DNA of 64,000 nt. Source: Chryseobacterium sp. c4a (GTDB lineage Bacteria > Bacteroidota > Bacteroidia > Flavobacteriales > Weeksellaceae). The notes under the pieces are model-generated. The model was given only the letters and a program-made list of their open reading frames with translations, was not told the origin of the DNA and did no database searches. The stretch is taken from the NCBI RefSeq assembly GCF_009900745.1, contig NZ_WXVU01000009.1, forward strand, positions 1 through 64,000. The letters run 5' to 3'. Shown one piece after another: positions 25,460 through 34,382 of the stretch (the first letter of the stretch is position 1; each line of letters starts with the position of its first letter). Position numbers and translations under genes: made by a program.

Positions 25460-27235
25460 ATGGCTACATTAAAAGGAGGTGAATTCCTAATCAAGGAAAT
25501 TCCTGCAAACGAAATTTTCAGTATTGAAGAACTGAATGAAGAACAAAAAATGCTTCGTGATTCTGCGAAGGAATTTATAGATAGAGAAGTTGTCCCTCAA
25601 AGAGAGCGTTTCGAAAAGAAAGATTATGCCTTCACTGAAGAAACAATGCGTAAGCTTGGAGATATGGGAATGCTGGGAATCGCAGTTCCTGAAGAGTACG
25701 GAGGTCTTGGAATGGGCTTTGTAACAACAATGTTAGCTTGTGATTACATTTCCGGAACGACAGGATCATTGGCTACAGCTTATGGAGCACACACGGGAAT
25801 CGGAACGCTACCAATCGTTCTTTACGGAACTGAAGAGCAAAAGAAAAAATACCTTCCGGACTTAGCTACTGGAACAAAATTCGGGGCTTATTGCTTAACT
25901 GAGCCTGATGCAGGTTCTGATGCCAACTCTGGAAAAACAAGAGCTAAGCTTTCTGAAGACGGAAAACATTATATCATCAACGGTCAGAAAATGTGGATCT
26001 CTAATGCAGGTTTTGCAGATACATTCACATTATTTGCTAAAATTGATGACGATAAGAATATTACAGGTTTTGTAATCAACAGATCTGAATTGGAAAACCC
26101 TGAAAGCTTAACTTTCGGTGAAGAAGAGCACAAATTAGGTATCCGCGCCTCTTCTACTCGTCAGGTATTCTTCAATGATATGAAAGTTCCTGTAGAGAAC
26201 CTTTTAGGAGAAAGAAACAATGGTTTCAAAATCGCTTTAAATGCATTGAACGTAGGTCGTATCAAATTAGCGGCTGCTTGTTTGGATGCTCAAAGAAGAA
26301 TTTTAAACCACTCTCTTCAATATTCTAACGAAAGAAAACAATTTGGAGTTTCTATCGCTACATTTGGAGCCATCAGAAAGAAGCTTGCTGAAATGGCAAC
26401 TGGAGTTTTCGTAAGTGAGGCTGGTTCTTACAGAGCGGCGAAAAACGTTCAGGATAAAATTGATGAATTGGTAGCAGGTGGAATGGATCACCAGGCAGCA
26501 GAACTTAAAGGTGTTGAAGAATTCGCTGTAGAATGTTCAATCCTTAAAGTATTCGTTTCTGACCTTGCACAGCACACTGCTGATGAAGGAATCCAAGTAT
26601 ACGGAGGTATGGGATTCTCTGAAGATACTCCAATGGAAGCTGCATGGAGAGATTCAAGAATTTCAAGAATCTATGAAGGAACTAACGAAATCAACAGATT
26701 ATTAGCTGTAGGAATGCTTATTAAGAGAGCAATGAAAGGAGAATTAGACCTTTTATCTCCTGCAATGGCAATCAGCAAAGAATTGATGGGTATTCCTTCA
26801 TTCGAAGTTCCTGATTATTCAGCATTCATGAGCGAAGAGAAAGCGATTATCGCTAACCTTAAGAAAGTTTTCCTTATGGTTTCCGGAGCTGCTCTTCAAA
26901 AATATATGATGGATATTGAAAAGCAACAACACTTATTACTGAATGCTTCTGAGATCCTTAACCAGATCTATATGGCAGAATCTGCAATATTAAGAGCAGA
27001 GAAACACTTCTCTCCTGATTCTGTAGAAGCTGCAATGGCTCAATTGAACCTTTACAAAGCAGTTGAAAAAATCATCGTAGCGGCTAAAGAAGGAATTGTT
27101 TCTTTCGCTGAAGGAGATGAACAGAGAATGATGCTTTCAGGATTAAGAAGATTCACTAAGTATACTAATCATCCGAATGTGGTAGCATTAACTGAGAAAG
27201 TGGCTGCTCACTATATTGAAAAAGGAGCTTATTAG
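25460..27235 (+). CDS. Acyl-CoA dehydrogenase
   Basis: The 591-residue flavoenzyme has MLGIAVPEEYGGLGMGF, FGAYCLTEPDAGSDANS and the FAD-contact region ITGFVINRS, then the C-terminal helical domain with RISRIYEGTNEINR, which contains the usual catalytic Glu. An extra C-terminal domain of about 170 residues marks it as the longer VLCAD/ACAD9-like kind. It performs the first step of beta-oxidation and ends the marR-fadBA operon; a strong terminator follows 24 bp later. Confidence 0.95.
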   Translation: MATLKGGEFLIKEIPANEIFSIEELNEEQKMLRDSAKEFIDREVVPQRERFEKKDYAFTEETMRKLGDMGMLGIAVPEEYGGLGMGFVTTMLACDYISGTTGSLATAYGAHTGIGTLPIVLYGTEEQKKKYLPDLATGTKFGAYCLTEPDAGSDANSGKTRAKLSEDGKHYIINGQKMWISNAGFADTFTLFAKIDDDKNITGFVINRSELENPESLTFGEEEHKLGIRASSTRQVFFNDMKVPVENLLGERNNGFKIALNALNVGRIKLAAACLDAQRRILNHSLQYSNERKQFGVSIATFGAIRKKLAEMATGVFVSEAGSYRAAKNVQDKIDELVAGGMDHQAAELKGVEEFAVECSILKVFVSDLAQHTADEGIQVYGGMGFSEDTPMEAAWRDSRISRIYEGTNEINRLLAVGMLIKRAMKGELDLLSPAMAISKELMGIPSFEVPDYSAFMSEEKAIIANLKKVFLMVSGAALQKYMMDIEKQQHLLLNASEILNQIYMAESAILRAEKHFSPDSVEAAMAQLNLYKAVEKIIVAAKEGIVSFAEGDEQRMMLSGLRRFTKYTNHPNVVALTEKVAAHYIEKGAY

Positions 27236-27259
27236 TCTCTATAACATAAATTTGATTTC

Positions 27260-27290
27260 AAAACGTCCCATTTGGGACGTTTTTTTTATT
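27260..27290 (+). terminator. Intrinsic terminator of the fad operon
   Basis: AAAACGTCCC (27260-27269) pairs with GGGACGTTTT (27274-27283), with a 4-base loop and a T-run to 27287. Confidence 0.93.
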
Positions 27291-27352
27291 TTAAAAATCA
27301 ATTATCAAAATTTTATTTTATCATTGCAGAGATATTTAATATAAGCATCCCC

Positions 27353-28129
27353 ATGAAAACGTTTTTACTGATCCTTACTGTAGTTTCTTCTATTTTTGTT
27401 AAAAGCCAGGTGACAAGTCATCCACCAGCCGGAAAAGATCCTTCAATTGAAGAAAAAATTTATGGCAACAAAAAACCTTACGAACAAGCAGATATCCTTC
27501 CGCAATTTAAAGGGGAAATTACTGAGTTCAAAAAACTACTTTTTGAAAAACTAGATCTTAAAAAATTTAATAATAACAATACGTTTTATTTTTCTGAGCT
27601 CAGCTTTATTATTGAAAAAAATGGTTCTGTAAGTTCCATAAAAGCAGAAGGTGATGAAAAAGATTTTAATGCAGAAGTAATCAATGGATTTAAAAAAATG
27701 AAAACCGAATGGATAGCTGCGGGGACAGGCAATTGGAAAGTAAGATATCATGTAAGTGTACCTATCAGCTATAGCAACCCCCCATTAGCTAAAGGAACTA
27801 CTGACAAATATAATTTTTTTGGAAATAAAAAAGTAAGTACCCTTGAAGTATTCGAAAATGTAGAACAAAGACCTTTTTACCAAAAGGGGGTTGAGAGTTT
27901 TAAAAATATAATTTTGTCCAAAATTGGGTCTCTTGCAGATTCTTATCCATTTACGATGTCTTTCGTAGTAGAAAGAGATGGACTATGTTCAGGGGTAAAA
28001 ATTTCCGGTACGGATGAAGAAAAAAATGAGAAGATAAAAAGAGCCATTTTACCCATTAAAGAAATCTGGATTCCTGCTAAAATAAGTGGGCAAGCTGTAA
28101 GATGTAAGTATGGAATTGATTTTAATTAA
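27353..28129 (+). CDS. Secreted protein with two TonB-C-terminal-like repeats
   Basis: The 258-residue protein is started at 27353, where a signal peptide MKTFLLILTVVSSIFVKSQ begins; 27 earlier in-frame codons overlap the region after the terminator. Two repeats of about 90 residues each hold FSELSFIIEKNGSVSSIKAEG / ...KVRYHVSVPISY and FTMSFVVERDGLCSGVKISG / ...AVRCKYGIDF. Each resembles the C-terminal domain of TonB (a strand, a helix and a strand). No membrane anchor or TonB Pro-rich linker is present, so it is not an energy transducer. Function unknown. Confidence 0.65.
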   Translation: MKTFLLILTVVSSIFVKSQVTSHPPAGKDPSIEEKIYGNKKPYEQADILPQFKGEITEFKKLLFEKLDLKKFNNNNTFYFSELSFIIEKNGSVSSIKAEGDEKDFNAEVINGFKKMKTEWIAAGTGNWKVRYHVSVPISYSNPPLAKGTTDKYNFFGNKKVSTLEVFENVEQRPFYQKGVESFKNIILSKIGSLADSYPFTMSFVVERDGLCSGVKISGTDEEKNEKIKRAILPIKEIWIPAKISGQAVRCKYGIDFN

Positions 28130-28236
28130 TCAATAATGTTTATTGGTTATAACTTTTTATTTTTTTATCTTTAATTTAAAAGTAGAAGCAATTCTATTTA
28201 AATAATAACCAAACCACAACTCAAAAAACTATTATC

Positions 28237-28572
28237 ATGGGAAAATTTATTATTTCTAAAAGATCCAACGGCGAGTTTCAGTTCAATCTTAAAGCCGGAA
28301 ACGGTCAGGTCATTTTAACCAGTCAAGGATATAGTACAAAACCTTCTTGTGAGAACGGAATCAGTTCTGTAAAAACCAATTCACAGGAAGATGCCAAATT
28401 TGAAAGGAATACGGCAAGAGACGGCAGATCTTATTTTAACCTTAAAGCCGGAAATGGACAAATCATTGGAACCAGCCAAATGTATGAATCCGATAACGGG
28501 ATGGAAAATGGGATAGAATCCGTAAAAAACAACGCTCCCAATGCCTCTGTAGAGGATGAAATAAATTTGTAG
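28237..28572 (+). CDS. YegP-family DUF1508 protein, two tandem repeats
   Basis: The 111-residue protein holds two DUF1508 units: FIISKRSNGEFQFNLKAGNGQVI with SQGYSTKPSCENGISSVK, and RDGRSYFNLKAGNGQIIGTSQMYES with GMENGIESVKNN. Such small proteins are widespread and of unknown role, often induced by stress. It has its own terminator 24 bp downstream and appears monocistronic. Confidence 0.9.
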   Translation: MGKFIISKRSNGEFQFNLKAGNGQVILTSQGYSTKPSCENGISSVKTNSQEDAKFERNTARDGRSYFNLKAGNGQIIGTSQMYESDNGMENGIESVKNNAPNASVEDEINL

Positions 28573-28595
28573 AACAATCTTAAATAATCTCGATA

Positions 28596-28632
28596 AAAAT
28601 GTCTTATATTTTTAAGGCATTTTCTATTTTTG
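28596..28632 (+). terminator. Terminator of the DUF1508 gene, overlapping a -7 box
   Basis: AAAATGTCTTA (28596-28606) pairs with TAAGGCATTTT (28613-28623) with one G.U pair. TATTTTTG at 28625-28632, 20 nt upstream of the next gene, is a candidate -7 box placed in the terminator tail. Confidence 0.65.
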
Positions 28633-28652
28633 TACTCTATTTTCATAGAAAA

Positions 28653-29099
28653 ATGACAAAAGAAGAATTACTCAATAAAGCGATAAAGATTGCCGATAAG
28701 GCTCATAAAGGACAAACTGATAAATACCATGCACCTTATATTGCCCACGTTATGCGTGTTATGGAATATGGTAAAACTATTGATGAAAAAATCGTTGGTG
28801 TGCTGCATGATGTTGTAGAAGATCACCCACTGGAATTCAGTCTTGATTATTTAAGAGCAGAAGGATTTCCCGAATACATTATTTTTGCCATCAGCTGCCT
28901 TACCAAATTCGATCCGGAAGAAGACTATGATGATTTCATTAAAAGAACAGAAAGATCCCTTCTTGCAGTCGCAGTAAAAATTAATGATCTTCGCGATAAT
29001 ATGGATCTTAGAAGGGTAAACCGAGAGCTTACTCCTAAAGACATTAAAAGATTCAATAAATATCTTAAAGCCTATCGTTATTTGATAGAGAAATATTAA
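28653..29099 (+). CDS. HD-domain phosphohydrolase-like protein
   Basis: The 148-residue protein (start MTKEELLNKAIKIADKAHKG at 28653) matches small HD hydrolases of the SpoT/MESH1 kind: AHKGQTDKYHAPYIAHVMRVM, then VGVLHDVVEDHP with the HD pair, and VKINDLRDNMDLRR. The conserved metal-binding His and Asp residues are present. It may hydrolyse (p)ppGpp or another nucleotide, but no synthetase domain is present and the substrate is not proven. Eighteen more in-frame codons upstream fall in the terminator and promoter and are not used. Confidence 0.8.
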   Translation: MTKEELLNKAIKIADKAHKGQTDKYHAPYIAHVMRVMEYGKTIDEKIVGVLHDVVEDHPLEFSLDYLRAEGFPEYIIFAISCLTKFDPEEDYDDFIKRTERSLLAVAVKINDLRDNMDLRRVNRELTPKDIKRFNKYLKAYRYLIEKY

Positions 29100-29113
29100 T
29101 AAAAAAAACACAA

Positions 29114-31162
29114 ATGACTAATAACCTGCCCAAAATTTCACATGCTTATCAATCTAAGCTGACTTCTGCTATTATATCGGTCTCAGCTTTTTTTCTGATG
29201 TATTTACTACTTATCCTCACTTCTCTCCTAATGGTTTTTCTATTAGGCTATGGCGGCATTCAGCTATTGAGGATTAAGGTAAACTATTTCACTATTTTTG
29301 GTGCTGTAGGACTATTTAGCATAGGAATTTTTGTATTTATATTTCTTATCCGATTTATTTTCAGAAAAAACAATTACAATACACACCATCTGATAGAAGT
29401 AACACGCTCTCATCAGCCTGAACTGTTTAATATGATCGACGACATTGTAAGAGAAACAAAAGTTCAGGCTCCTAAGAAAGTTTTTCTTTCACCCGAGGTA
29501 AATGCCAGTGTAAGCTATAATTCTATTTTCTGGAGTATGTTTCTGCCTGTAAAGAAAAACCTTACTATAGGCATGGGACTCATTAATACAACAAGTACTG
29601 GAGAATTAAGAACAATTCTTGCTCATGAATTTGGCCATTTTTCACAAAGAAGTATGAAAGTTGGCGGCTATGTAAATCAGGCTGAAAAAATTATTTTTGA
29701 AACCGTTTACAACAATAAAGATTATGAAAATTTCATCATAGAGTTTTCAGGGGGCAATGCCTTTTTTAAAATTTTCGGTCTTATCTCTGTAAGCTTCATC
29801 AATGCATTTCAATATATTCTTAAAAGTATTTCAAATTTTCTTTTTAAAAATCATGCTTCATTACAAAGGGAAATGGAATATCATGCTGATGCTATCTCAA
29901 CATATATCACCAATCCTGAGGAGCAGATCTCATCCTTATTAAGATTAGAATTAAGTGATTCAGCACTTCATTATGCACTTCATTTTTATATGGAAAGCAA
30001 TCAGAAATATCTTCCTAAAAACCTCTATGAAAACCAAACTTCTTTAATGAAAATTTTCAGTGAAAGAAATAATCATCCTTATGTAAATGGTCTTCCAAAG
30101 GTAGATATGGAAGATCTTACCCGATATAACAAATCTAAAATTGAAATTGAAGACCAATGGGCATCCCATCCCGATATTGCCAAAAGAGTGGAAAGGATCA
30201 AAAAAAATGAAACCCGAAATACAAGCAAAGATCACCAGCATGCCGGGGAACTCATAAAAGGATATGAAAATATATGCGAAGCGCTAACGTCAAAATACCT
30301 CACTCTATTAAATATTAAAAATGTTGGGGAAGTCATTGATGGTAACTTATTCACAACACTTTATCTGGAAAATAATCATCAGGAGCTGAATTCTCACTTT
30401 AACGGCTATTATCAAAGACATCATCCTATTTTAGCAAATATCGAAGTCATCATTCCGAATGCTGAATTTGAACCTCAATCTGATTTGTTCAGCGATAAAA
30501 AAGTGTCTCTTGTGTATGAAAAAGCAGGGATAGAACAAGATCTTCAGACTTTAAAATATTTAGCTTCCCAACCAAAAGAAATAAAAACATTCAGATATAA
30601 TGGCATCCTACACAAGTCAAAAGATGCAGGAAGCATTATTCCACAACTTGAAAAAGAGCTTATCAATGTAAAAACAGAACTTCATGAAAACGATAAATCC
30701 ATCTTCCAATACTACTATCACATCTGCAATGATAGCCAGCGGATGGTTTTAATAAATCAATACAAAAAAATGGAGGCTATAGACAAAGAATTCGATGTGT
30801 TTCAGGAAAGCCTTAATGATTTTATCGGATACTTACAGTTTATGGCGACTACATTACCTTTTGAAGAAATCCGAAAACACAGAGCACAGCTTTTGAAGGC
30901 AGAAAAACCTTTTAAACAAAAGATCAGCAACCTTTTGGAAGGTTCAGCTTACAAAGAATTGATCACTGCTGAAGAAAATGATCTTCTTCAGCAATATGTA
31001 AATGCTGAGTATATCTATTTCAATAATGACCGATATCTTCAAAATGAAGTGGATTCAGTAATGTTATTGATTGAAAAATACCAGGCTCTTTTAACTACTT
31101 ATTACCTTAATACGAAGCAGGAGCTATTAAATTTACAGTCAGATTTAGAGAAAGTATCTTAA
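29114..31162 (+). CDS. M48-family zinc metalloprotease, membrane-anchored
   Basis: The 682-residue protein has two N-terminal membrane helices (about residues 15-45 and 55-85), then an M48 domain with TILAHEFGHFSQRS (zinc ligands in HEFGH near residue 170) and the third ligand Glu in LQREMEYHADAIS. The C-terminal half is a long, mostly helical region without a known domain, with FKQKISNLLEGSAYKEL near the end. M48 proteases such as HtpX degrade misfolded membrane proteins. It lies 14 bp after the HD protein, so they share an operon. Confidence 0.88.
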   Translation: MTNNLPKISHAYQSKLTSAIISVSAFFLMYLLLILTSLLMVFLLGYGGIQLLRIKVNYFTIFGAVGLFSIGIFVFIFLIRFIFRKNNYNTHHLIEVTRSHQPELFNMIDDIVRETKVQAPKKVFLSPEVNASVSYNSIFWSMFLPVKKNLTIGMGLINTTSTGELRTILAHEFGHFSQRSMKVGGYVNQAEKIIFETVYNNKDYENFIIEFSGGNAFFKIFGLISVSFINAFQYILKSISNFLFKNHASLQREMEYHADAISTYITNPEEQISSLLRLELSDSALHYALHFYMESNQKYLPKNLYENQTSLMKIFSERNNHPYVNGLPKVDMEDLTRYNKSKIEIEDQWASHPDIAKRVERIKKNETRNTSKDHQHAGELIKGYENICEALTSKYLTLLNIKNVGEVIDGNLFTTLYLENNHQELNSHFNGYYQRHHPILANIEVIIPNAEFEPQSDLFSDKKVSLVYEKAGIEQDLQTLKYLASQPKEIKTFRYNGILHKSKDAGSIIPQLEKELINVKTELHENDKSIFQYYYHICNDSQRMVLINQYKKMEAIDKEFDVFQESLNDFIGYLQFMATTLPFEEIRKHRAQLLKAEKPFKQKISNLLEGSAYKELITAEENDLLQQYVNAEYIYFNNDRYLQNEVDSVMLLIEKYQALLTTYYLNTKQELLNLQSDLEKVS

Positions 31163-31875
31163 TCCGCTCCAGGGAAATCGTAGGTCTTCACATGGTGCCC
31201 CGTATCATCAATATTGATATTTAAAGCCAGATAAATAAAATGTAGATTTTTATTCCCTTTCGCTTCAAATTCACGTTGCCAAAGGTATCCTGTTGCGATT
31301 CCAAAATAATCATCGATCTGATAGCCGAAACCGCCATAAACTCTATTTCTGGCAAAAGTAGGCTTCATCGGGGATACAAAAAAGATCTCATCATAAGCAT
31401 TTGCAAAAACAGTTCCTTTTTCTATCGTTTTAGAGTTTAACGGAACGCTTATATTCAGACGGTAACGGTAACGCATCCTTTGCGAAGTATTATCAGTTTG
31501 AGGCTCATAAAACCAGCTTTTTTCCACACGGAAACGGTTTTCAAATTTCACAATCCCCTTTTTGATATCAATAATATCCTGAAGCCATACCCTGAACTCT
31601 TCCTTGCTTAGCTTGTGATCTTTATAGTTCACATACCTTCCAAGTCCGATGAATGGTTTATGATTTTTGGTAAGGTTATACCCTAATCCTCCTTTCACTT
31701 CATAATAATCCGGATAAGAATACTCTTCGTTACCTCGAAGCTGGCCTTCACCATAGAGGAAAAATTTAGGATGAAATTTATAGGTTAAAGTCACTGCATT
31801 GAAGCTGGAAATATGTTCCTGTGCTTTGAAGAAAGATAGACTAAGAAGTAAACTTAAACCTATAAAACGTTTCAT
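31159..31875 (-). CDS. DUF2490 outer-membrane beta-barrel protein
   Basis: The 238-residue protein has a signal peptide (MKRFIGLSLLLSLSFFKAQ, start 31875) and then alternating strands such as LTYKFHPKFFLYGEGQLRG and MRYRYRLNISVPLNS, ending GIATGYLWQREF and FIYLALNINI. This matches DUF2490, small porin-like barrels common in Bacteroidota. Its stop overlaps the end of the M48 gene by 4 bp. A TACATTTG box at 31888-31895 on the minus strand, just upstream, may be its -7 box. Function is unknown. Confidence 0.85.
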   Translation of the reverse strand: MKRFIGLSLLLSLSFFKAQEHISSFNAVTLTYKFHPKFFLYGEGQLRGNEEYSYPDYYEVKGGLGYNLTKNHKPFIGLGRYVNYKDHKLSKEEFRVWLQDIIDIKKGIVKFENRFRVEKSWFYEPQTDNTSQRMRYRYRLNISVPLNSKTIEKGTVFANAYDEIFFVSPMKPTFARNRVYGGFGYQIDDYFGIATGYLWQREFEAKGNKNLHFIYLALNINIDDTGHHVKTYDFPGAD

Positions 31876-31946
31876 AAAAATTTTTTGCAAATGTAAATTT
31901 TTTAACAATTTCTTAATATTAACTTTAATTAATATTGAATTAACAC

Positions 31947-33758
31947 TTACTTCATATTAATTATATAAGAAAACCCAATATGAAACCATCTTTGCGGCAT
32001 TTCTACTCCAAAGGCTTCCGTGTATTTTGTATTGGTGACATTATTCACTAAAGCATATACAGAATAGTCTTTTTTATTAAAACTTAGTTTGTTATCTAAC
32101 AGATGATAGCTTCCTAAATTCAGTCTTTCATTGTATCTGTAGACTAATTCATTCGTGAAACCTCTTAGGAATTTTACTTCCAGTTTACCAATGATCTGAT
32201 GTTTCAGATTATCTAGGATATATCTTGAAGTCCATTCATTAGGCTCTTGATATTTGCTGTCAATATAGGTATATCCTGCTGTAGGTTTCAACCAATTTGT
32301 TATTTTGTAACTAACTTCTACTTCTACACCTTTCACCTTGATATCTCCAACATTCGCAGCTAGCCACGTTAAATCCTTAGGATCCTTTTTAACCCAATCA
32401 ATTGAATTCTTTGAATCCCTTAAAAATCCACTCACCTTAGCCAAAATCTTCTTATTCTGATATTGATATCCTATTTCTGATGAAATGGCATTTTCAGGTT
32501 GCAAATCAGGGTTTCCATGTTCAGTAGGACTAATATAATACAGTTCCGTGAAGGTAGGAATACGATGTACTTTGGCAATATTTCCATAAACCTTGCTGTT
32601 AGGATTGAAATTATATCCCACATCCAATCCCGGATAGAAAAAGTTTCCTTCCTTGGAATAATTTGCCCATGAAATTCCTGGGCTAATGCTCAGTTTTTTA
32701 TCTAATAATGAAAAATGGTGTTCAAAGAAAATCTGGGAGACAAAACGATTCGGATTTCCTAGATTACTGCTCACCAAAAACTCTTTTCTCAGCTCTACTC
32801 CTACTCCAGTCGTTCCTAATCCCCATTGATAGCTGGAGTTCACTTCACCACCTACATTATTTCCAATATGCATATTTCTATATCCGTTAGGATTTTGTCT
32901 GGTATACAGATACATATCCTGTCCTCTTCTCCAATAGACATTAGAGTTAAGCTTCAACTTTCCAAAAGTTTGCTGATGAGCCATACTTATAATGGAAGCC
33001 TGCATTTCCTCATACTGATTTATAGCAGCTTTAGATGCATAAAACCCATTGGCCCCGAATTTCTTTTCTGAAAAACCCGCCTGAAGTCTTACATCTCCAT
33101 TTTTAATGTTCAGTTTCCCCTGATAGAATACATTTCTGATTTCATAGTCGGTATTATACATGTATCCTTCTGATCCTGAAGTATTCGCCTGAAGAGTGTT
33201 AGAAAATTTCTCATTTCCCATCTGAGCATTAAAACCCAGCCTGTAAGAGCTATAATCACCTCCTTCAGCACTTATTTTCACCTTTTTTCCTATTCCCGGT
33301 TTGGTAATCACATTAATCACTCCTGCATAAGCATTTTGTCCGAAACGTCTGGCAGCAGGTCCTTTAATGATCTCAATTTTTTCAACATCCTCAAGATCCA
33401 CCGGGATATTCATGGAATTGTGACCTGTTTGGGAATCATTAATTCGAACTCCATTCAATAGTAGCAAAACCTGTTCAAAAGAACTTCCTCGGAAACTAAT
33501 ATCACTCTGTACTCCATTCGATCCTCTTCTTCTGATATCCATACCTGGAACCTGCTGAAGAATTTCATCAATACTTTTAGATGGAGCATTGGCAATATCC
33601 TCTTTCGTGATAACCGTAATATTTTGGTTAGCACTTTTGTAAGGGGTGGAGATAAATTTACCCTGAAATTCAACGCTTTCAATGTCTGTCGTCTTTTCCT
33701 GTGCATGTACCCAAAGCAGAGATCCCAGAAAAAAAGCACTTCCTATCTTTTTGATCAT
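31947..33758 (-). CDS. TonB-dependent outer-membrane receptor
   Basis: The protein of 603 residues (start MIKKIGSAFFLGSLLWVHAQ at 33758) has a signal peptide, a plug domain (NITVITKEDIANAPSKSIDEILQQVPGMDIRRRG and KIEIIKGPAARRFGQNAYAGVINVITK) and a 22-strand barrel ending in an aromatic residue pair before INMK. It is BtuB/CirA-like and should import a siderophore, cobalamin or metal complex. The substrate is not readable. The gene is 72 bp upstream of the DUF2490 gene on the same strand. A terminator lies just upstream of it on the minus strand. Confidence 0.92.
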   Translation of the reverse strand: MIKKIGSAFFLGSLLWVHAQEKTTDIESVEFQGKFISTPYKSANQNITVITKEDIANAPSKSIDEILQQVPGMDIRRRGSNGVQSDISFRGSSFEQVLLLLNGVRINDSQTGHNSMNIPVDLEDVEKIEIIKGPAARRFGQNAYAGVINVITKPGIGKKVKISAEGGDYSSYRLGFNAQMGNEKFSNTLQANTSGSEGYMYNTDYEIRNVFYQGKLNIKNGDVRLQAGFSEKKFGANGFYASKAAINQYEEMQASIISMAHQQTFGKLKLNSNVYWRRGQDMYLYTRQNPNGYRNMHIGNNVGGEVNSSYQWGLGTTGVGVELRKEFLVSSNLGNPNRFVSQIFFEHHFSLLDKKLSISPGISWANYSKEGNFFYPGLDVGYNFNPNSKVYGNIAKVHRIPTFTELYYISPTEHGNPDLQPENAISSEIGYQYQNKKILAKVSGFLRDSKNSIDWVKKDPKDLTWLAANVGDIKVKGVEVEVSYKITNWLKPTAGYTYIDSKYQEPNEWTSRYILDNLKHQIIGKLEVKFLRGFTNELVYRYNERLNLGSYHLLDNKLSFNKKDYSVYALVNNVTNTKYTEAFGVEMPQRWFHIGFSYIINMK

Positions 33759-33833
33759 AATCGTTTCCGTAGTTTCTTTTAACAGGGTCAAAAGTAAGGG
33801 AGTTCATGAAGACAGGCAAATGATACTTGTCAT

Positions 33834-33863
33834 AAAAAAAGACGCAGCATTGAATGCAGCGTC
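33834..33863 (-). terminator. Intrinsic terminator upstream of the TonB receptor gene
   Basis: GACGCAGCAT (33841-33850) pairs with ATGCAGCGTC (33854-33863) with one mismatch, followed on the minus strand by TTTTTTT. It ends a transcript that must start upstream, where no annotated gene lies. It sits 76 bp ahead of the receptor start. Confidence 0.8.
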
Positions 33864-33886
33864 TATACTTTTTTGAGGGACTAATT

Positions 33887-33937
33887 CTATCTTTTTCTCA
33901 TTAAATGTGTAACTAGATCTCTGAATAATTTTCTCAT
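33887..33937 (-). CDS. Possible 16-residue basic peptide
   Basis: A short frame reads MRKLFRDLVTHLMRKR, an amphipathic and strongly basic helix, and its stop lies 24 nt ahead of a clear terminator. A candidate promoter lies upstream at 34061-34090. It could be a real short peptide, a leader in an attenuator before the receptor gene, or chance within a small RNA. The basis is the combination of promoter, short ORF and terminator alone. Confidence 0.3.
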   Translation of the reverse strand: MRKLFRDLVTHLMRKR

Positions 33938-34060
33938 TTCTATATTACATATTTATGAATACAATTTTAAATAATTTTAAAACATAAAACAATACCATGG
34001 TAAAAAAACATACCACATGCGCTGAAAGCATTTAAAATTCAATAAAAATAAACACTAAAG

Positions 34061-34090
34061 CAAAAATAATTCTCTAAAATCGATGTCAAA
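34061..34090 (-). promoter_or_regulatory. Candidate promoter of a small minus-strand transcript
   Basis: On the minus strand TTTG (34087-34090) is followed after 18 nt by TATTTTTG (34061-34068). With the terminator at 33834 it would give an RNA of about 220 nt. The remaining spacer 34091-34382 is AT-rich with no recognised gene. Confidence 0.4.
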
Positions 34091-34322
34091 TCTTCTTTTT
34101 TGCATCCCCATTTTTGTTCGTCATCCCCCTCATTTTTATTTTTTATTTACAATTTTAGTCATAAGAGAAGCGTATAATTTTCACTAAAAAATTCGTAATT
34201 TTGTGGGTCTTAATTTTACGGCGAAAAACATTCTTTTTTAACTGTATTTTGGCATCGTTCTGGAAATAAGTTGCCTTTATCGGTTGAGTTTGAAAATAAT
34301 TTGAAAGTTCAATTGATGACAC

Positions 34323-34336
34323 CCGGAATATTCCGG
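34323..34336. promoter_or_regulatory. Palindrome upstream of uvrA-like gene
   Basis: CCGGAATATTCCGG is a perfect 14-bp palindrome 46 bp upstream of the uvrA-like start. It could be an operator. No factor is known to me for this sequence. Confidence 0.4.
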
Positions 34337-34382
34337 AAAACACCATTAAACTGACCGCTTACAACACGGTACAGTTCCTTTT

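Noticed and set aside
34155..34346. 63-codon minus-strand ORF upstream of uvrA
   Set aside because: AT-rich, no recognisable domain, no clear promoter, and it lies in the leader of uvrA; more likely chance.
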